From contig NZ_BBZK01000010.1 of assembly GCF_001748085.1 (NCBI RefSeq), positions 62,001 to 126,000 on the forward strand: a stretch of DNA of 64,000 bases, given 5' to 3'. This DNA comes from Streptomyces sp. TP-A0874 (lineage in GTDB: Bacteria > Actinomycetota > Actinomycetes > Streptomycetales > Streptomycetaceae). Below are positions 60,899 to 64,000 of the stretch, piece after piece. Made by a program: the position numbers and the translations under genes. The notes beneath the pieces are model-generated. The model saw only the letters and a list, made by a program, of their open reading frames with translations, was not told where the DNA came from and searched no databases. Position 1 is the stretch's first letter; each line of letters starts with the position of its first letter.

Positions 60899-62239
60899 GT
60901 GAAGCGTTCCCCCATCCCCGTCCCGCGGCTGCTCGCCGGCTGCCTCCACCTGCTGGTGGCGGCGCTGCTGGCGCTCACCGCCGCCCGGGCCGTCGTCACC
61001 GGCGCCCCGGGGGCCCGGGCCGTGGTCGCCACGGCGCTCGCGGTGGCCGCCGGCTACGCCCTCGGTCCCGCGCTGCCCGCGGTGCGGCGGCGGCCCGCGG
61101 CGGCGGGGCTCTGGTTGGCCGGGGTGCTGCTCGGCTGGCTGGCGCTGCTCTGCCTCACTCCGGACGGGATCTGGCTCGCCTTCCCGCTCTTCTTCGTCCA
61201 GCTCCACCTCCTGCCGCGCCGCTGGGGCGTCGCGGCCGTCGTGTCGACCACCGTCGCGGCGGTGGCCGGTTTCGCCTGGCACCGGGGCGGGCTGAGCGCG
61301 GGCACCGCCCTCGGTCCCGCGCTGGGCGCGGCCGTGGCCGTCGCCGTGGTACTGGGCTACCAGGCGCTGTACCGGGAGAGTGAGCGCCGCCGCCGCCTCA
61401 TCGCGGAGCTGACGGCCGCCCGCACGGACCTGGCGGCCGCCGATCGGGCCGCCGGGGTGCTGGCCGAGCGGGAGCGGCTCGCCCGGGAGATCCACGACAC
61501 GCTCGCCCAGGGGCTCTCCAGCATCCAACTGCTCCTCCTGGCCGCCGAGCGGGAACTCGGCCGACCGGCGGGTCCCCCGGCCGCCCCGGGAGACACGGCG
61601 GCAACCGGGACCCGGCCCGGCGTCGAAGCGACGGCCGGGGAGCCGCGGCCGGAGCCCCCGGCCCGGCCGGGCGTGGCGCTCCAGCACATCCAGCGTGCCC
61701 GCCGGGCGGCGCTCGACGGGCTCGCCGAGGCCCGCCGCTTCGTACGCGACTGGACGCCGCCCGACCTGGAGGCCGGCGGGCTGCTCCCGGCGCTGGAACG
61801 GCTGTGCGCCCAGGTCGCCGACTCCTCGGGGCTGACGGTGCTCTGCCACGTCTCCGGGACCCCGACACAACTTCCGGCGCCGCACGAGACCGCCCTGCTC
61901 CGGATCGCCCAGTCCGCGCTGGCCAACACCGTGCAGCACGCCGAGGCCACCCGCGCCGAGCTGACCCTCAGCTACATGGGCACCGAGGTGGCGCTGGACG
62001 TGGTCGACGACGGGCGCGGTTTCGCACCGCAGGCCCTCGCCCCGCCCGGGGACGGCCCCGGTGAAGGCGGCTTCGGTCTCGCCACGATGCGGGCCAGGGC
62101 CCGCGCCCTGCACGGCGTGCTCGCCGTCGAGTCCGCCCCCGGCGAGGGCACGGCGGTGGCCGTCACACTCCCCTGCGCCCCGGCCGAGACCGCGGCTGGC
62201 TCCGGGGCCCCCGCCGCACCCACCGGAGCCTCCCGGTGA
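60899..62239 (+). CDS. Sensor histidine kinase (NarL/HisKA_3 class)
   Basis: A 446-residue kinase with about five N-terminal membrane helices (residues 8-160) and no large extracellular domain. The coiled linker and HisKA_3 box LAREIHDTLAQGLSSIQLLL follow (His199), then a HATPase_c domain (ALLRIAQSALANTVQHAEAT, DVVDDGRGFAPQAL, GFGLATMRARARAL). A P/A/G-rich insert of about 50 residues separates the phosphoacceptor helices. GTG 60899 lies 5 bases after GGAAG. Its stop overlaps the response regulator start as GTGA. It resembles intramembrane sensors that watch their own ABC transporter. Confidence 0.93.
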   Translation: MKRSPIPVPRLLAGCLHLLVAALLALTAARAVVTGAPGARAVVATALAVAAGYALGPALPAVRRRPAAAGLWLAGVLLGWLALLCLTPDGIWLAFPLFFVQLHLLPRRWGVAAVVSTTVAAVAGFAWHRGGLSAGTALGPALGAAVAVAVVLGYQALYRESERRRRLIAELTAARTDLAAADRAAGVLAERERLAREIHDTLAQGLSSIQLLLLAAERELGRPAGPPAAPGDTAATGTRPGVEATAGEPRPEPPARPGVALQHIQRARRAALDGLAEARRFVRDWTPPDLEAGGLLPALERLCAQVADSSGLTVLCHVSGTPTQLPAPHETALLRIAQSALANTVQHAEATRAELTLSYMGTEVALDVVDDGRGFAPQALAPPGDGPGEGGFGLATMRARARALHGVLAVESAPGEGTAVAVTLPCAPAETAAGSGAPAAPTGASR

Positions 62240-62874
62240 GCGGGGAGCGGCCGATCCGCCTGCTGCTCGCCGACGACCACCCGGTGGTCCGGGCCGGGCT
62301 GCGGGCCGTGCTGCAGACCGAGCCGGACTTCGAGGTCGTCGAGGAGGCGGAGACCGCGGAAAGGGCCGTCGAGCTCGCCGCCGAACTGGCGGTCGACGTC
62401 GTCCTGATGGACCTGCAGTTCGGTGCGGGGATGCACGGCTCCCAGGCCACGGCGGCGATCACCGGCAGACCCGGGTCGCCCCGGGTGCTCGTCCTCACCA
62501 CCTACGACACGGACGCGGACATCCTCGCCGCGATCGAGGCGGGCGCCACCGGCTACCTGCTGAAGGACGCGCCGCCGGAGGAGTTGGCCGCGGCCGTCCG
62601 AACGGCCGCGGCCGGCAAGTCCGCGCTCGCCCCGGCGGTGGCGCTCCGACTGATGGACCGGGTCCGCACCCCCACCGCGGCGCTGAGCAGACGGGAGACG
62701 GAGGTACTGCAGCTGGTCGCCGAGGGGTTGTCCAACCAGCAGATCAGCCAGCGGCTCTTCCTCAGCCAGGCCACCGTGAAGTCCCACCTTGCGCACGTCT
62801 ACACCAAGCTGGGGGTGGACTCCCGCACCGCCGCGGTGGCGACCGCCACCGCCCGCGGGCTGATCCGCCGCTGA
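62236..62874 (+). CDS. NarL/LuxR family response regulator
   Basis: A 212-residue regulator. The receiver domain has LLLADDHPVVRAGL (acidic pair at 13-14), the phosphoacceptor Asp59 in VVLMDLQFG and conserved Lys in YLLKDAPPEEL. The LuxR-type helix-turn-helix is at the C-terminus (LSRRETEVLQLVAEGLSNQQ, ISQRLFLSQATVKSHLAHVY). It is translationally coupled to the kinase. The divergent ABC exporter is the likely target. Confidence 0.95.
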   Translation: MSGERPIRLLLADDHPVVRAGLRAVLQTEPDFEVVEEAETAERAVELAAELAVDVVLMDLQFGAGMHGSQATAAITGRPGSPRVLVLTTYDTDADILAAIEAGATGYLLKDAPPEELAAAVRTAAAGKSALAPAVALRLMDRVRTPTAALSRRETEVLQLVAEGLSNQQISQRLFLSQATVKSHLAHVYTKLGVDSRTAAVATATARGLIRR

Positions 62875-62922
62875 CCCGCGCGGACCGACAGCCGGGAACC
62901 CGCGCGGAGCGACATCCGGCAG

Positions 62923-63330
62923 TCAGGCCGGCGGCTGTTCGGGTGACCCGCCGTCCTGCCCCTGCCCGGCCTGCTGCTCGGCCACCGACTTGTGCACCTC
63001 GGCCATGTCGAGCTCACGGGCCTGCCCGATGACGTCCTCAAGCGCCGCCGCGGGTAGCGCACCGGGCTGGGCGAAGACCGCCACGTTCTCCCGCACGATC
63101 ATCAGGGTCGGGATGGAGCGGATGTCGAAGGCCCCGGCCAGCTCCGGCTGCGCCTCCGTGTCGACCTTGGCGAAGACGAGGTCCGAGTGGCGCCCGGCCG
63201 CCTCCTCGTAGACCGGGGCGAACTGCCGGCACGGCCCGCACCACTCGGCCCAGAAGTCGATCAGCACGAAGTCGTTGCTGGAGACGACGTCGTCGAAGTT
63301 GTCCTTGGTCAGCTCTACGGTGTTCGTCAT
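62923..63330 (-). CDS. Thioredoxin
   Basis: A 135-residue thioredoxin with the active site WCGPC (Cys31, Cys34) in FVLIDFWAEWCGPCRQF, the cis-Pro loop IRSIPTLMIVR and a C-terminal extension of about 28 residues. ATG 63330 (MTNTVELTKDNF) is preceded by AGCAGG. It is divergent from a disulfide-type flavin oxidoreductase gene, so the pair may share a thiol-redox role. I cannot tell which of the genome's thioredoxins this is. Confidence 0.93.
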   Translation of the reverse strand: MTNTVELTKDNFDDVVSSNDFVLIDFWAEWCGPCRQFAPVYEEAAGRHSDLVFAKVDTEAQPELAGAFDIRSIPTLMIVRENVAVFAQPGALPAAALEDVIGQARELDMAEVHKSVAEQQAGQGQDGGSPEQPPA

Positions 63331-63541
63331 GGCTACCTGCTTTTCGGGGGAGACGTTCGGTCGGAGTGTCCGCGCGGGGAAATCGGGCGCCCGCACGACG
63401 AGAGAGAGCCTGTCCGTATTCAGATGATCCATGTGGCCGGGGCGGCGAAGCGTTGGAAGGATGGCTGACAGTGGCTAGCGCTGCCACCGCCCCTCCGGCC
63501 CCGACACCAGCGTTCCGTGCTCGATCTGAGAGGCAGAGCCG

Positions 63542-64000
63542 ATGAACCGGACCTCGGACCAAGCCGCGCAGAACCCCTCTGAGGAACCGTACGACGTCAT
63601 CGTGCTCGGCGCCGGTCCGGTCGGTGAGAACGTCGCCGAGCGGACCGCGGCCGCCGGGCTGTCCACCGTCATCGTGGAGGACGAGTTGGTGGGCGGCGAA
63701 TGCTCGTACTGGGCCTGTATGCCGAGCAAGGCCCTGCTGCGCTCCGGCGCGGCGCTGTCCGACGCGCGCGCCGTGGGGGGTGCGAAGGAGGCGGTGACGG
63801 CGGCGCTCGACGACGCGGCCGTCCTGCGGCGCCGTGACGGCTTCGCCTCCCACTGGCGGGACGACTCCCAGGTCAGCTGGCTGGACTCGGCCGGCATCGA
63901 ACTGGTCCGCGGCCGCGGACGGCTCGACGGTGCGCGCCGGGTCGCCGTGGAGGCCCCGGACGGCAGGCACCGGCTGCTGGTCGCCCGGCAGGCGGTGGCC
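63542..64000 (+). CDS. FAD/NAD(P)-dependent disulfide oxidoreductase (partial, runs off the window)
   Basis: 153 residues are visible from ATG 63542 (ribosome site GAGAGG). The FAD-binding GAGPVG (residues 23-28) is in YDVIVLGAGPVGENVAERTA. The redox disulfide C54-x4-C59 is in GGECSYWACMPSKALL, as in the dihydrolipoamide dehydrogenase and mercuric reductase family. The WA between the cysteines departs from the usual N-x-G. Further domains lie outside the window. It is divergent from thioredoxin. Confidence 0.88.
   Translation, partial: MNRTSDQAAQNPSEEPYDVIVLGAGPVGENVAERTAAAGLSTVIVEDELVGGECSYWACMPSKALLRSGAALSDARAVGGAKEAVTAALDDAAVLRRRDGFASHWRDDSQVSWLDSAGIELVRGRGRLDGARRVAVEAPDGRHRLLVARQAVA

Noticed and set aside
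60626..62113. Upstream extension of the ABC permease frame opposite the histidine kinase
   Set aside because: The kinase motifs lie on the other strand and the permease has a well-placed GTG with AGGAG at 60625.
1..64000. CRISPR arrays, complete insertion sequences, rRNA genes, PKS/NRPS clusters
   Set aside because: No regularly spaced repeats, transposase genes with terminal repeats, rRNA sequence or carrier/ketosynthase motifs were seen on either strand.

Overview
The window is high-GC actinobacterial DNA, almost certainly from Streptomyces or a close relative. It carries the afsR/afsS pair, the F420 gene fbiC, an HrdD-type sigma factor behind a near-perfect SigR-type promoter, the divisome gene sepX/glpR beside a moeA, paired DUF5753/DUF397 regulators, DUF6227, and many GTG starts and GTGA/ATGA stop-start overlaps. 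Calls rest on reading translations and motifs by eye; no database search was run.

Layout. 1-16 kb is conserved core: afsS (partial), afsR (frameshifted as given), a DoxX protein, fbiC, an ADP-ribosylglycohydrolase, a split DUF5753/DUF397 pair, GPP34, a DD-carboxypeptidase with a very long acidic tail and a polytopic membrane protein. 16.3-24.4 kb is accessory: a three-gene membrane operon, an orphan PD-(D/E)XK-like protein coupled to a small methyltransferase, a decayed tyrosine integrase abutting tRNA-Arg(CCT), and HXXEE and lipoprotein genes. 24.5-31.5 kb holds a VanA/VanB-type Rieske oxygenase operon with an embedded 71-residue protein, an IclR regulator, a FUSC protein and a secreted M6 protease. 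32-35.3 kb is core again (hrdD, DUF6227, a 60-residue protein, mscL). 35.3-39.7 kb is an accessory insert with a TetR regulator and a tightly coupled three-gene operon. 39.9-53.1 kb is core: FmdB, MFS, K+/H+ antiporter, penicillin acylase, 5-FTHF cyclo-ligase, galU, moeA-moaC-mogA-GNAT, sepX/glpR and tRNA-Ala(CGC). 53.4-64 kb is metabolic and regulatory: LysR with a divergent dehydrogenase fusion, MarR with a divergent flavin reductase-GNAT fusion, an RlmA-type rRNA methyltransferase, an ABC exporter with a two-component system, thioredoxin and a flavin disulfide oxidoreductase.

The best candidate for an undescribed system is the pair of operons at 16.4-19.2 kb and 37.4-39.7 kb. Their membrane and helical proteins differ, but in each operon one gene ends with, and the overlapping next gene begins with, the same short glycine-rich beta-like motif. 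This suggests two unrelated scaffolds sharing one assembly tag. The divergent promoter at 56.88-56.93 kb is also unusual: each gene's -35 box lies inside the first codons of the other.
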